Assembly (NCBI RefSeq): GCF_035975855.1
Contig: NZ_CP109055.1
Location: forward strand, 7,626,001 to 7,690,000
Direction of reading: 5' to 3'
DNA from: Streptomyces sp. NBC_01304
Lineage (GTDB): Bacteria; Actinomycetota; Actinomycetes; Streptomycetales; Streptomycetaceae
Length of the DNA: 64,000 bases
This document shows, in pieces, positions 9,585-17,751 of the stretch (its first letter is position 1; each line of letters begins with the position of its first letter). Below the pieces are notes generated by a model. That model saw only the letters and a list, made by a program, of their open reading frames with translations. It was not told the origin of the DNA and did not search any database. The position numbers and the translations under genes were made by a program.

Positions 9585-10028
9585 TCAGTACCAGTGGTGG
9601 GTCTGCCAGAACGACCACGCGGCGGCCGGGCTGCCGTAGCGGGAGTTCATGTAGTCGAGGCCCCACTTGATCTGGGTGGCCGGGTTGGTCTTCCAGTCCG
9701 CGCCCGCGGACGCCATCTTCGAGCCGGGCAGGGCCTGGACCAGGCCGTACGCGCCGGAGGAGGCGTTCGACGCGGTGTGGTTCCAGCCGCTCTCGCGGGA
9801 GACGATCTGGCTGAACGCGTTGTACTGCGCGGGGTCCGGGATCATCTGCTTCGCGATCGCCTGCGCCGACGTCGCGGCCATCGCCGGGGCGGCGGCCGGG
9901 ACAGCCGCCGGGGTGGCGGCCTGGGCCGGAGCGGCGGAGAAGACCATGCCGGCGGCGGCAAGGGCCACGACGGAGGTGGCGAGGGCCTTCTTCGGGGTGG
10001 CGATGCGGCGGATGCGGGAGACGGACAC
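9585..10028 (-). CDS. Secreted transglycosylase-like protein (APF/Rpf-type C-terminal domain)
   Basis: 147 residues from a GTG at 10028, chosen because GGAAGG lies 6 nt upstream and a signal peptide (to AAPAQAA) follows; a longer frame to 10103 has no ribosome site. After an Ala/Pro linker, residues about 60-147 form a lysozyme-like domain: IVSRESGWNHTASNASSGAY (Glu of SRESGW as likely catalytic acid), GLVQALPGSKMASAGADW, and the terminal YGSPAAAWSFWQTHHWY. Such proteins cut peptidoglycan glycan strands outside the cell. Monocistronic with a long leader. Confidence 0.8.
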   Translation of the reverse strand: MSVSRIRRIATPKKALATSVVALAAAGMVFSAAPAQAATPAAVPAAAPAMAATSAQAIAKQMIPDPAQYNAFSQIVSRESGWNHTASNASSGAYGLVQALPGSKMASAGADWKTNPATQIKWGLDYMNSRYGSPAAAWSFWQTHHWY

Positions 10029-10381
10029 GGAAGACCTTCCGTAGGGGACATGGAGGCGCAGGAGGCATGCCGGTACCGCTCGGGGAGAGGTGGGGGAATG
10101 CACAGGCGCCGTCGGCCGTGAGACCGGGCGGCGCCCTGCGACTCCTCCAGAGAAGCAGGGCTGTTACGTCGCCGCAATGACCCCTGTTACTAGGAGAGCT
10201 CGCACCTGGGGCGGTTCGGCCCCACTTCTTATGGACCCCTTGTATCCGCAGGTCAGGACGGGCGTGAGGGGGTCTGTGGATCATGGCTCAGGGACTACTA
10301 GCCGGGATCGTTGAGGACCTTGGTCCTGTGCGCGGGGTCACCCCTAGGGGGCCTCTGCCGTTACGTAGGGCGATGGGTGGC
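10029..10381. other. 353-bp noncoding leader/intergenic region
   Basis: No gene seen. It contains a hairpin with GGCGCCG arms at 10107-10137, two copies of GTTAC about 20 bp apart near 10172 and 10194, and a GC-poor stretch near 10220. It should carry the promoter and leader of the transglycosylase-like gene. Long structured leaders are common for this gene type, but I could not match the known ydaO (c-di-AMP) riboswitch consensus. Confidence 0.5.
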
Positions 10382-11245
10382 CTACTGGTTTTTGTCCTGG
10401 AATGTGACGGGCGCCTCGAAAGCTGCGCGGCGGGTGGCTCGGCGCAGCGCCTTCAGCACGGTCGCGCCGACGGCCAGGGTCAGGGCGACCGTGACGGCGG
10501 CCCGGCCCAGGTCCCAGCCCATCGAGGTGGCCAGGCAGTAGGCGAAGAAGCGGACCAGGTTCTCGTGCACCGGGTCGCCGGCCTGGAAGGAGAGGCCCGA
10601 GCTCATGCCGGGCACGATCGTCCAGCCGTACAGATTCATCACGAATCCGTACGCGACCGACGCCGCCGCCCCGTACAGCGCGAGCATCGCCAGCTCGGCG
10701 CGGCCGCGCAGCCGGTCGGGCCCGGGCAGCAGGCCCGCGCCCATCGACACCCAGCCCATGGACAGCATCTGGAACGGCATCCACGGGCCGACCCCGCCCG
10801 TGAGCAGGGCGGACGCGAACATCGTGACCGAGCCGAGGACGAAGCCGAAGCCGGGTCCGAGCACCCGCCCGGCCAGGATCATCAGGAAGAACATCGGCTC
10901 CAGGCCAGCCGTGCCCGCGCCCAGTGGGCGCAGTGCGGCGCCCACGGCCGCGAGCACGCCCAGCATCGCCACGGCCTTGGCGCCCAGGCCGCTCTCGGCG
11001 ATGGTCGCCGTGACGACCCCCACCAGAAGGGGGAGCAGCGCGGCGAAGAGCCAGGGCGCGTCCGCGGCGTGATCGGTCACCCCGGAGTCGCCGTCGGCGA
11101 GCAGCGGCCAGCCGAAGGCGGCGACGCCGATGGCGCTCACGAGGAGGAGCGCGGCGATGGACTTGGGGCCCAGGCGGATGGCTCGGGCCTGCGCCTGGGC
11201 CCGGGCCCGGGCCCGGGCCTTGGGCCGGGTCTGCGGGGTGTTCAT
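10382..11245 (-). CDS. ECF transporter substrate-binding S component (probable cobalamin)
   Basis: 287 residues. A basic Ala/Arg/Gln N-terminus (1-25) is followed by about six transmembrane helices with loops GLEPMFFLMILAGRVLGPGF and TGGVGPWMPFQMLSMGW, typical of ECF S components. It captures the vitamin in the membrane and hands it to the shared energising module. The ATG overlaps the stop of the ATPase gene (ATGA, 11242-11245), so the two are translationally coupled. Substrate is inferred from the cobalamin riboswitch at the head of the operon, not from residues. Confidence 0.75.
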   Translation of the reverse strand: MNTPQTRPKARARARAQAQARAIRLGPKSIAALLLVSAIGVAAFGWPLLADGDSGVTDHAADAPWLFAALLPLLVGVVTATIAESGLGAKAVAMLGVLAAVGAALRPLGAGTAGLEPMFFLMILAGRVLGPGFGFVLGSVTMFASALLTGGVGPWMPFQMLSMGWVSMGAGLLPGPDRLRGRAELAMLALYGAAASVAYGFVMNLYGWTIVPGMSSGLSFQAGDPVHENLVRFFAYCLATSMGWDLGRAAVTVALTLAVGATVLKALRRATRRAAFEAPVTFQDKNQ

Positions 11246-13092
11246 TCGGCTTCCGCCAGTGCGGCCTCGACCTGCGGCACGGTCAGCCACTGCTGCGGGG
11301 CCAGGATCTTGCTGACCTGTGGGGCGAAGGCGGGGGACGAGACCACGACGTCGGCGGTCGGGCCGTCCGCCACGACCTCGCCGTCGGCCAGGATCACCAC
11401 GCGGTGGGCCAGCTCGGCGGCGAGCTCCACGTCGTGGGTGGCCAGGACGATGGCATGGCCCTCGGCGGCCAGGTCGCGCAGGACCGTGACGAGGCGGGCC
11501 TTCGCGGCGTAGTCGAGGCCTCGGGTGGGCTCGTCGAGCAGGAGCAGCGGGGGCTTCGCGGTGAGGACGACGGACAGGGCGAGGGTGAGGCGCTGGCCCT
11601 CGGAGAGGTCGCGGGGGTGGGTTTCGTCGGGGATGCCGGGGAGGAGGCGGGTGAGGAGGGCTCGGCAGGTTCCGGGCTCGGCGCGCGCGTCGTGGTCGGC
11701 CGCCTCGCACTCGCCGTGCACCGTGTCTGCGTACAGAAGGTCTCTTGGTTCCTGGGGAACCAGGCCTACGTGGCGGATGAGGTCGCGGGGGGTTGTCCTG
11801 TGCGGGACCGTCCCGCCGACCCTCACCTCGCCCGAAGTGGGTCGGATCATCCCTACGAGGGTGTTGAGGAGGGTCGACTTTCCGGCGCCGTTGCGGCCCA
11901 TGAGGGCGAGGGTTTCGCCCCTCTCGACCTTGAGGTCGACCCCTTGCAGGGCTTCGACCCGGCCTCGTCGTACTGCCAGGTTTTCGGTCTGGGCGACCGG
12001 AGCGGTGGTCTTGGTTGCGGGAGTTTCCGTTGGCCTGCGCCTGCGTTGGCTGAACCAGGTTGTCCACCTGGACGCCTTCATTTCCGGATGTCCGGCACCT
12101 TCGGCTGTGCCCACCCTTCCCCAAGCTCTCGGCTTCGCTCGAGCAGGGGAGGCCCCACTCGCCCTGCGGAACGCCTGCCCACAGGGTTGGGGGTGGGTGG
12201 GAGTGGTGGTGTCGGCCGCACCGGGGTGGGTGGGGATTGCGGTGGCGGCCGCACTGGGGGCAGTGGGAGCTGCGATGCCGGACAGTCGTTCCCGAAGCTC
12301 GCCCGCCCCCCGGCGCGCATCCCGCACAGTAAGAGGAAGCGGGGACCAGCCCGCCAAGCGCCCCAGCCCCACCACCGGCGGATACACCGGTGAGATCGCC
12401 ATGATGTCGGCGGGAGCGCCGAGGATCGGGGCCTCGCCGGGGCCGGGGAGGAGGGCGACCTGGTCCGCGTACTGGACGACACGCTCCAGGCGGTGTTCGG
12501 CCATCAGGACCGTCGTGCCCAGGTCGTGGACCAGGCGTTGGAGGACGGCCAGGACCTCCTCGGCCGCCGCCGGGTCCAGGGCCGAGGTCGGCTCGTCGAG
12601 GATCAGGACCCGGGGGTGCGGGGTGAGGACCGAGCCGATGGCGACGCGTTGTTGCTGGCCGCCGGAGAGGGTGCTGATGGGGCGGTCGCGGAGGTCGGCG
12701 AGGCCCAGGAGGTCGAGGGTTTCCTCGACGCGGCGGCGCATCACGTCGGGGGCGAGGCCCAGGGACTCCATGCCGTAGGCGAGCTCGTCCTCGACGGTGT
12801 CCGTGACGAAGTGGGAGAGCGGGTCCTGGCCCACCGTGCCCACCACGTCGGCGAGTTCGCGCGGCTTGTGGGTGCGGGTGTCGCGGCCCGCGACGGTCAC
12901 CCGGCCGCGCAGGGTGCCGCCCGTGAAGTGCGGGACCAGACCGCTGACCGTACCGAGGAGGGTTGATTTTCCGACCCCGGAGGGACCGACCAGCAAGACC
13001 AACTCGCCCTCGGGGACCGTCAGTTCGACGCCCTGGACGGTGGGGGCGTCGCAGCCGTCGTACGTGACCGAGACATCCTCGAACCGGATCAT
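11242..13092 (-). CDS. Fused ECF transporter ATPase (EcfA-EcfA')
   Basis: 616 residues with two ABC ATPase domains. Domain 1 (1-255): Walker A GPSGVGKST, Q-loop VGQDP, signature LSGGQQQRV, Walker B VLILDEPTSALD, switch His in AEHRLE. Domain 2 (about 350-590): Walker A GRNGAGKST, signature in RDLSEGQRL, Walker B LLLLDEPTRGLD, ATHD. A Pro/Thr/Arg-rich linker (about 265-345) contains a Streptomyces repeat translated in frame. The ATG overlaps the stop of the T component. It powers the EcfT/EcfS module. The second signature (LSEGQ) departs from LSGGQ. Confidence 0.88.
   Translation of the reverse strand: MIRFEDVSVTYDGCDAPTVQGVELTVPEGELVLLVGPSGVGKSTLLGTVSGLVPHFTGGTLRGRVTVAGRDTRTHKPRELADVVGTVGQDPLSHFVTDTVEDELAYGMESLGLAPDVMRRRVEETLDLLGLADLRDRPISTLSGGQQQRVAIGSVLTPHPRVLILDEPTSALDPAAAEEVLAVLQRLVHDLGTTVLMAEHRLERVVQYADQVALLPGPGEAPILGAPADIMAISPVYPPVVGLGRLAGWSPLPLTVRDARRGAGELRERLSGIAAPTAPSAAATAIPTHPGAADTTTPTHPQPCGQAFRRASGASPARAKPRAWGRVGTAEGAGHPEMKASRWTTWFSQRRRRPTETPATKTTAPVAQTENLAVRRGRVEALQGVDLKVERGETLALMGRNGAGKSTLLNTLVGMIRPTSGEVRVGGTVPHRTTPRDLIRHVGLVPQEPRDLLYADTVHGECEAADHDARAEPGTCRALLTRLLPGIPDETHPRDLSEGQRLTLALSVVLTAKPPLLLLDEPTRGLDYAAKARLVTVLRDLAAEGHAIVLATHDVELAAELAHRVVILADGEVVADGPTADVVVSSPAFAPQVSKILAPQQWLTVPQVEAALAEAE
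12105..12170. repeat. Streptomyces palindromic repeat within the ATPase linker
   Basis: Contains CTTCCCCAAGCTCTCGGCTT and CGCTCGAGCAGGGGAGGCCCC, an arm-loop-arm unit of a type seen many times in streptomycete genomes, usually between genes. Here it is translated as part of the inter-domain linker. It is followed at about 12184-12258 by two imperfect 36-bp direct repeats containing GGGTGGGTGGG and CGGCCGCAC. Confidence 0.65.
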
Positions 13093-14237
13093 GGCGCTTC
13101 CTTCCGAGGCGGTGCGGGAGCCACCCACGCGGGCAGCAGGCCGAGCAGGACGCACGCCGCCGGCCACAGGGGCAGCTCGGGCGCGGTGAGCGGGACGACG
13201 CCGGGGTGCAGCGCCTCGGGGGCGTAGGAGGCGGCCCAGATCATCAGGGCCGCCACCGCGACCCCCGACCCCGACACCAGCCACGCCCGCGCACCCCAGC
13301 GGTCGGGCCGGTACCGGGAGCGCACGCTGCGCCGCCCGCCGAGCCAGAGCCCGGCCATGGCGAGCACGAGCGAGACGAGGAGGAGGGGCAGGCCGTAGCC
13401 CGCGCCCGCAGCGGCCAGCAGTCCGTACGTTCCCGCGCAGACGCCCAGCAACCCGCCGAGCGTGAGGACGGCCGTCGTACGCCGCACGGAGAGAGGGACC
13501 TCGGCGGTACGGCCGTACCCGCGTGCGTCCATCGCGGCCGCCAGGGACACCGAGCGCTCCAACGCGCCCTCCAGGACCGGCAGTCCGACCTGGACGAGGC
13601 CGCGTACGCCGCGGTCCGGGCGCCCGCGCAGCCGGCGGGCGGCGCGCAGGCGCTGCAGGTCGGCGATCAGCTGAGGGGCGAAGGTCAGCGCGACGACCAC
13701 CGCGACCCCGGCCTCGTACAGCGCGCCCGGCAGTGACTTGAGGAGCCGCGCGGGGTTGGCGAGGGCGTTGGCGGCGCCGACGCAGATGAGCAGCGTGGCC
13801 AGCTTCAACCCGTCGTACAGCGCGAAGACCAGACCCTCGGCCGTCACCCGGCCGCCGATCCGGATGCCCTTCGCCCAGTCGGGCAGCGGGACTTCGGGGA
13901 GTGTGAAGAGGAGCTGGCTGCCGGGGATGGGGGAGCCGAGCACGATCGCGAAGACCAGGCGGATGGCGAGGACGAGCAGGCCGAGCTTGACGAACGCGCC
14001 GTAGCTGCGGGCCCACGGCGCCTCGGTGCGGCGCGCGGCGACCACGTACCCCGCGACGCCGACCAGCAGGCCGAGCAGCAGCGGGTTGGTGGTGCGGGAC
14101 GCGGCGGTGCCGAGGCCGAGCGCCCAGACCCACCAGGCGCCGGGGTGCAGGGCGTTGGACCGGTTGGCCTCGGGGGCCTTCGGTGTCGTCAGAGCCCTCA
14201 GCGCCTTCGGGGCGAGGCTGCCGCCGTATGTCATCAC
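13089..14237 (-). CDS. ECF transporter transmembrane T component
   Basis: 382 residues, five or more hydrophobic helices in the first 190 residues and a further hydrophobic C-terminal region. The coupling motif AAMDARGYG (the Ala-Arg-Gly signature that contacts the ATPases) is present, with a second basic LRAARRLRGRP stretch upstream. The start is GTG 14237 or the adjacent ATG 14234. The stop overlaps the ATPase ATG. It is the scaffold of the probable cobalamin importer. Confidence 0.85.
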   Translation of the reverse strand: MMTYGGSLAPKALRALTTPKAPEANRSNALHPGAWWVWALGLGTAASRTTNPLLLGLLVGVAGYVVAARRTEAPWARSYGAFVKLGLLVLAIRLVFAIVLGSPIPGSQLLFTLPEVPLPDWAKGIRIGGRVTAEGLVFALYDGLKLATLLICVGAANALANPARLLKSLPGALYEAGVAVVVALTFAPQLIADLQRLRAARRLRGRPDRGVRGLVQVGLPVLEGALERSVSLAAAMDARGYGRTAEVPLSVRRTTAVLTLGGLLGVCAGTYGLLAAAGAGYGLPLLLVSLVLAMAGLWLGGRRSVRSRYRPDRWGARAWLVSGSGVAVAALMIWAASYAPEALHPGVVPLTAPELPLWPAACVLLGLLPAWVAPAPPRKEAP

Positions 14238-14263
14238 GCGATCACGCGGTCCCGGTTCAGCGG

Positions 14264-14944
14264 TCAGCCCCGCCGTCGACGGGCCTGCCAGACGGCCGCG
14301 ACGCCCAGCACCAGGACAGCCGCGATGCCCGCGATCAGGCCCACGGAGGGGCCGTCGTCGTCCTTGTCCTGCGCCTGGGCCTGGTCAGGAGCGCTCGACT
14401 CCTGCTTGCCGGTGCTGCCGCCGTCCGCCGCGACCTGTTCGCCGCAGCCCTTCCTCGGGTAGTCGGCGATCGCGCAGAGCAGGGCGCTGTTGTTGTAGCG
14501 CAGGGGCTTGGCGACCGCCGCGAGCGCGTCGGCGGAGGTCGCGTCGTCCGCGATCCGCGCACAGGCGGTACGCGCCTTCGGCGGGGTCTCGCCGTCCGGG
14601 GCGTCCTCGGGCGTGCCGAAGTCGATGAGCAGCGCCACCCGCTTCTGGCCGTCCTTGGGCGGCGTACTCGCGCAGATGTCCTTGAAGCCGGCGGTGCCGC
14701 GCGGCTTCGACGCGTCCTGGGAGTCCTCGCTCACGGAGAAGCGGAAGCCCTGGACGTCGCCGTCGGAGGGGCGGGCGGTCGAGGCGCCCTGGGTGGCGTA
14801 CGCCCACTTGTCGCCGTCCTTGTACCAGAACGACCAGTAGCGGTAGCCGGCCGCCTGCGCGGGGGCCGCGACCAGGACGGCGCAGAACGCGGCGAGGACC
14901 GCCCCCACGAAGAGGGCGGTCCAGGGGCGGCGACTGATCGTCAC
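14264..14944 (-). CDS. Small secreted, C-terminally anchored protein of the ECF operon
   Basis: 226 residues from a GTG that overlaps the stop of the preceding gene (GTGA, 14941-14944). Signal peptide to PAQAA, an extracytoplasmic domain (about 30-190) beginning GYRYWSFWYKDGDKWAYATQ with four conserved-looking cysteines, then a charged linker and a terminal helix VGLIAGIAAVLVLGVAAVW ending in RRRRG. This resembles the small protein found beside ECF genes and a toroid-fold protein in other streptomycetes. Function unknown; an accessory role in ligand capture at the surface is my inference from operon position. Confidence 0.7.
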   Translation of the reverse strand: MTISRRPWTALFVGAVLAAFCAVLVAAPAQAAGYRYWSFWYKDGDKWAYATQGASTARPSDGDVQGFRFSVSEDSQDASKPRGTAGFKDICASTPPKDGQKRVALLIDFGTPEDAPDGETPPKARTACARIADDATSADALAAVAKPLRYNNSALLCAIADYPRKGCGEQVAADGGSTGKQESSAPDQAQAQDKDDDGPSVGLIAGIAAVLVLGVAAVWQARRRRG

Positions 14945-16164
14945 AGCTGGTTCTTCTTGTTGCGGCCGCTGAACAGGAAGCCGATGCCGATGCCCGCGAC
15001 CAGGCCGACGCCGACGATCCACCAGACGCTGATGCCGCTGTCGTCCTTCTCGTCCTTCTTCTCCTCGGACGCGGCGGCCTTCTCGGGGGCCGGGCCGGTC
15101 GCGTTGAGGGCCTTCACCAGGTCGGTGCCGCCGAAGTTCTTCGGGTCGGCGCCGGCGGCGTGGGCGGCGAAGATCAGCTGGGAGTAGGCGGCGGGGCCGC
15201 TCTCCTTGGCCCAGTCCGCCGCGTTCTTGGCGAGCCAGTCCGAGGACTTCTTGGCCTGGTCGGTCAGGCCGGCCGCGGCGAGGGCCACGACGGAGTCGGC
15301 GGTGTTGCCGAAGTCGGGCAGGTCCTTGGCGCCCGGCATGGCCGACATGAGGTGGTCGCCGTCCTTGCCGAGGGTGCTGGCGAGGTAGGCGGCGCCGTTC
15401 TTGGCGGCCTGCTCGACGTCGTCGGCCTTGGCGCACTTGGCGGCGGACTGCTGGTCGGCGGCCTTCACGACCAGGCCCTGGCCGAGGCTGCCGAGTACGC
15501 CGGCCGCGGTGGCATCCGCGTTGGGGGCGAGCTTGCCGGTCTTGAAGTCGGCGAGGCCGAAGGCGCCCTCGCCGTCCTTGCAGTCCATCGAGAGCTGCGG
15601 GAGCGCGTCGTACGCCGACTTGCCCTTCTGCGACTTGACCTCGGCGGGCTTCTCGCCGGCCGCGACGAGCGCGCCGACCACGATGCCGGTGGAGTTGGCG
15701 CTGCTGGGCAGGCCCGGGTTGTAGCCCCAGCCGCCGTCCTGGTTCTGCACGGACTTCAGCCAGGCCACGGCCTTCTTGACGGTCTTGTCCTGGCCGCCGA
15801 GCGCGCTCAGCGCCTGTACGGCGGCGGCCGTCGCGTCGGCCTCGACCGGGGCCTTGGAGTCGCAGGGCTCGGACGGGTCGGCCCGGAACGGCGCGAAGCC
15901 GCCGCTGTCGCACTGCTGGGCCGTCAGCCAGTCCACGGCCTTGGCGGCCGGCTTCACGCCGACGGTGTCCTGGGCGAGCAGCGCGTACGACTGGCGGAAG
16001 ACGCCGTCGAACTTCGGGTCCTTCTTGCCGTAGAGCCCGGAGGGGAGGGCGGCGGGCGGGGCCGAGGACGAGGGGGTCTCGTCGGCCATGGCGGCCGGGG
16101 CTCCGGCCACGAAGAGCACGGCGGTGGCGGCGGCAAGCGCTGCCGCGCTACGGCTGATGTTCAT
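14941..16164 (-). CDS. Secreted, anchored prenyltransferase/squalene-cyclase-fold protein, candidate cobalamin binder
   Basis: 407 residues. Signal peptide (1-27), then repeated alpha-helical hairpins with QNQDGGWGYNPGL and similar units, the alpha/alpha-toroid pattern of the prenyltransferase/squalene oxidase repeat family, and a C-terminal helix (about 378-396) with a lysine-rich end. A soluble catalytic role is unlikely because the protein is exported. Transcobalamin and intrinsic factor have the same toroid fold, and the gene is the first behind a cobalamin riboswitch in an ECF operon, so a surface B12-binding lipoprotein-like role is proposed. That role is inference. Confidence 0.75.
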   Translation of the reverse strand: MNISRSAAALAAATAVLFVAGAPAAMADETPSSSAPPAALPSGLYGKKDPKFDGVFRQSYALLAQDTVGVKPAAKAVDWLTAQQCDSGGFAPFRADPSEPCDSKAPVEADATAAAVQALSALGGQDKTVKKAVAWLKSVQNQDGGWGYNPGLPSSANSTGIVVGALVAAGEKPAEVKSQKGKSAYDALPQLSMDCKDGEGAFGLADFKTGKLAPNADATAAGVLGSLGQGLVVKAADQQSAAKCAKADDVEQAAKNGAAYLASTLGKDGDHLMSAMPGAKDLPDFGNTADSVVALAAAGLTDQAKKSSDWLAKNAADWAKESGPAAYSQLIFAAHAAGADPKNFGGTDLVKALNATGPAPEKAAASEEKKDEKDDSGISVWWIVGVGLVAGIGIGFLFSGRNKKNQL

Positions 16165-16189
16165 GATGTGGCGGGTGCCTCTCCTGCGG

Positions 16190-16400
16190 GGGCCGGGCAC
16201 GGTCCGCTGGGGCACCGGGCTCCGGATCCGTTTACCTCGACGGGATCCGATCGCCTGGACGGCGATGGAGCCAGCACGGCCGTGCGGGGCATTCCGGCTT
16301 GCCGCCTTCGTCTGGCGGCTCACGGTTGCGGGACAGCGCCGGGATTGCACCGGCTTCCCCCCGTACGGGCGTGGGATGACCCGCCTACTGTACCGGCCGG
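16190..16400 (-). promoter_or_regulatory. Cobalamin riboswitch
   Basis: On the minus strand the leader reads GGGGGGAAGCCGGTGCAATC, CCGGCGCTGTCCCGCAACCG, TGAGCCGCC and later GGCAAGCCGGAATGCC. These are the conserved adenosylcobalamin riboswitch blocks (GGGAA.CCGGTG.AA.TCCGG, GC.GTCCCGC.ACTGT-like, and the AGCCGGAATGCC segment). It lies directly upstream of the toroid protein and the ECF genes, so the operon is expected to be switched off when B12 is plentiful. The core is at about 16283-16385; the outer limits are estimated. Confidence 0.9.
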
Positions 16401-16418
16401 TCAGGGGCAGGATTTTTT

Positions 16419-16490
16419 CCCCACCCCGCCCCTTCCCGTAAGGCTGCCGCCGGCTTCGAAAGATGTCCTCAAACGCCGGACGGGCTGATA
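16419..16490. repeat. Intergenic palindromic repeat, copy 2 (half copy)
   Basis: Starts with CCCCACCCCGCCCCTTCCC (16419-16437) and contains CCTCAAACGCCGGACGGGCT, but the right terminal repeat is missing; it ends at the stop of the MBL gene. Confidence 0.75.
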
Positions 16491-16496
16491 GATCAG

Positions 16497-17534
16497 CTAC
16501 ACCGCGCAGTACGTCACCGGATCGCTCCCCGGGACGGCCTCCGCGTGCCCCAGTTTCACCAGGCGGCGCAGATGGGCCTCCGCCTCCGAGACGGCGATGT
16601 TCCGGGAGCCGTAGGGGATTTCGTCCCAGGGCCGGTTCCACTCCATCTGTACCGCGAGCTGCCACGGCGTGAGCGGCGTGGCGAGCAGGGTGCGCAGGTC
16701 GCGCAGGCGCTCCTCGTGGTGGTCGAGCAGCTCCTGGACGCGGCCGGCCGCGTCGGTGAACGCGTACTGGTGGGCGGGCAGGACCTCGGCGACGCCGAGG
16801 CGGGCGATGCGTTCCAGGGAGGCCAGGTAGTCGCCGAGCGGATCAGTGACGGTCGCGTCGTCCGGGTCCTCGTACAGGCCGATGTGCGGGGTGATCTCGG
16901 GCAGCAGGTGGTCGCCGGAGAAGAGGCGGCCGTGGCCCGGCTTGTTCGCCGGGTGCTCCTCCTCCAGGTGCAGACAGACGTGGCCGGGCGTGTGGCCGGG
17001 CGTCCAGATCGCGCGCAACTTGCGCCCGGCCAGGTCGAGCAGCTCGCCGGGGGTGATCTCCCGGTCCGGGAGCGCGGAGTTGAGCCCCGGCACCGTGCGC
17101 ATCCGGCCCGAGTCGCGGGCGGCGATCAGCGGCGCCAGGTGCTCCTCGGAGGCGCCGGCCGCGGTCAGCTTGGCGGTGATGTAGTCAACCCACTCGCCCG
17201 GGCGCTGCTCCTGGGTGCGCCGTACGACATGGGTGTCCGCCGGGTGCATCGCCAGCCACGCGCCCGAGGCCTCGCGCACCTGACCCGACAGACCGTGGTG
17301 GTCGGGGTGGTGGTGGGTGATCACCACGCCGTGTACGTCGCCGATCGCGACGCCGCACGCGTCGAGTCCGGCGACCAGCATGTCCCAGGAGTCCGGGTCG
17401 TCCCAGCCGGTGTCGATCAGGACCGGGCCGCGGTCGGTGTCGAGGAGGTGGACCAGCGTGTTCCCGAGCGGGTTCTTCGGGATCGGCACCTTGATGCTCC
17501 ACACGCCGCCGCCGTGCTCGGTCACCTGCGTCAT
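16497..17534 (-). CDS. MBL-fold metallo-hydrolase in the KstR-like regulon
   Basis: 345 residues. Metal motif THHHPDHHG supplies His74, His76, Asp78 and His79; further ligands are in TPGHTPGH and FSGDHLLP, and HQY near 260 fits the last ligand. A C-terminal winged-helix-like tail (about 270-345) resembles glyoxalase II/LACTB2-type proteins. The start ATG 17534 follows GAGGGGG; the frame extends to 17567 without a ribosome site. It is divergent from the aldehyde dehydrogenase across a KstR-like box matching perfectly at 17574. A thioesterase or lactonase role in side-chain breakdown is possible but unproven. Confidence 0.8.
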   Translation of the reverse strand: MTQVTEHGGGVWSIKVPIPKNPLGNTLVHLLDTDRGPVLIDTGWDDPDSWDMLVAGLDACGVAIGDVHGVVITHHHPDHHGLSGQVREASGAWLAMHPADTHVVRRTQEQRPGEWVDYITAKLTAAGASEEHLAPLIAARDSGRMRTVPGLNSALPDREITPGELLDLAGRKLRAIWTPGHTPGHVCLHLEEEHPANKPGHGRLFSGDHLLPEITPHIGLYEDPDDATVTDPLGDYLASLERIARLGVAEVLPAHQYAFTDAAGRVQELLDHHEERLRDLRTLLATPLTPWQLAVQMEWNRPWDEIPYGSRNIAVSEAEAHLRRLVKLGHAEAVPGSDPVTYCAV

Positions 17535-17573
17535 GGAGCGCCCCCTCTGAGCTTGACTTGCCGCCACTATAAC

Positions 17574-17587
17574 TAGAACTAGTTTCA
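17574..17587. promoter_or_regulatory. KstR-like box (exact consensus), MBL promoter
   Basis: TAGAACTAGTTTCA fits TNNAACNNGTTNNA at every fixed position; 40 bp upstream of the MBL start codon. Confidence 0.72.
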
Positions 17588-17645
17588 GTAGTAGCCCAGG
17601 TCCACCATCCGCTTCTGTCCGAAGAGTTCCCTCCGTGGACTACTT

Positions 17646-17667
17646 GAACTAGAACTGGTATCAGTTC
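17646..17667. promoter_or_regulatory. KstR-like operator, aldehyde dehydrogenase promoter
   Basis: A 22-bp palindrome with outer arms GAACT and AGTTC around a core TAGAACTGGTATCA (17650-17663), one base from consensus (GTA for GTT), with the same outer arms as the site before fadA5. Confidence 0.65.
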
Positions 17668-17674
17668 TCAAAAG

Positions 17675-17691
17675 TCTGAGGCAGTGTCAGA
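17675..17691. promoter_or_regulatory. Palindrome TCTGAG-N5-GTCAGA before aldehyde dehydrogenase
   Basis: TCTGAGGCAGTGTCAGA, one mismatch from the TCTGAC-N5-GTCAGA palindrome; 60 bp upstream of the start codon and 7 bp from the KstR-like operator. Confidence 0.6.
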
Positions 17692-17751
17692 AACTGCAGC
17701 GAACGCAGCGTCAGGAACCGCCCGGCCAAGGCCCGCAGGAGGCAGTCGCTC

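Noticed and set aside
10029..10381. ydaO-type (c-di-AMP) riboswitch before the transglycosylase-like gene
   Set aside because: The gene type often has one, but I could not line up the conserved blocks; an Infernal search with RF00379 would settle it.
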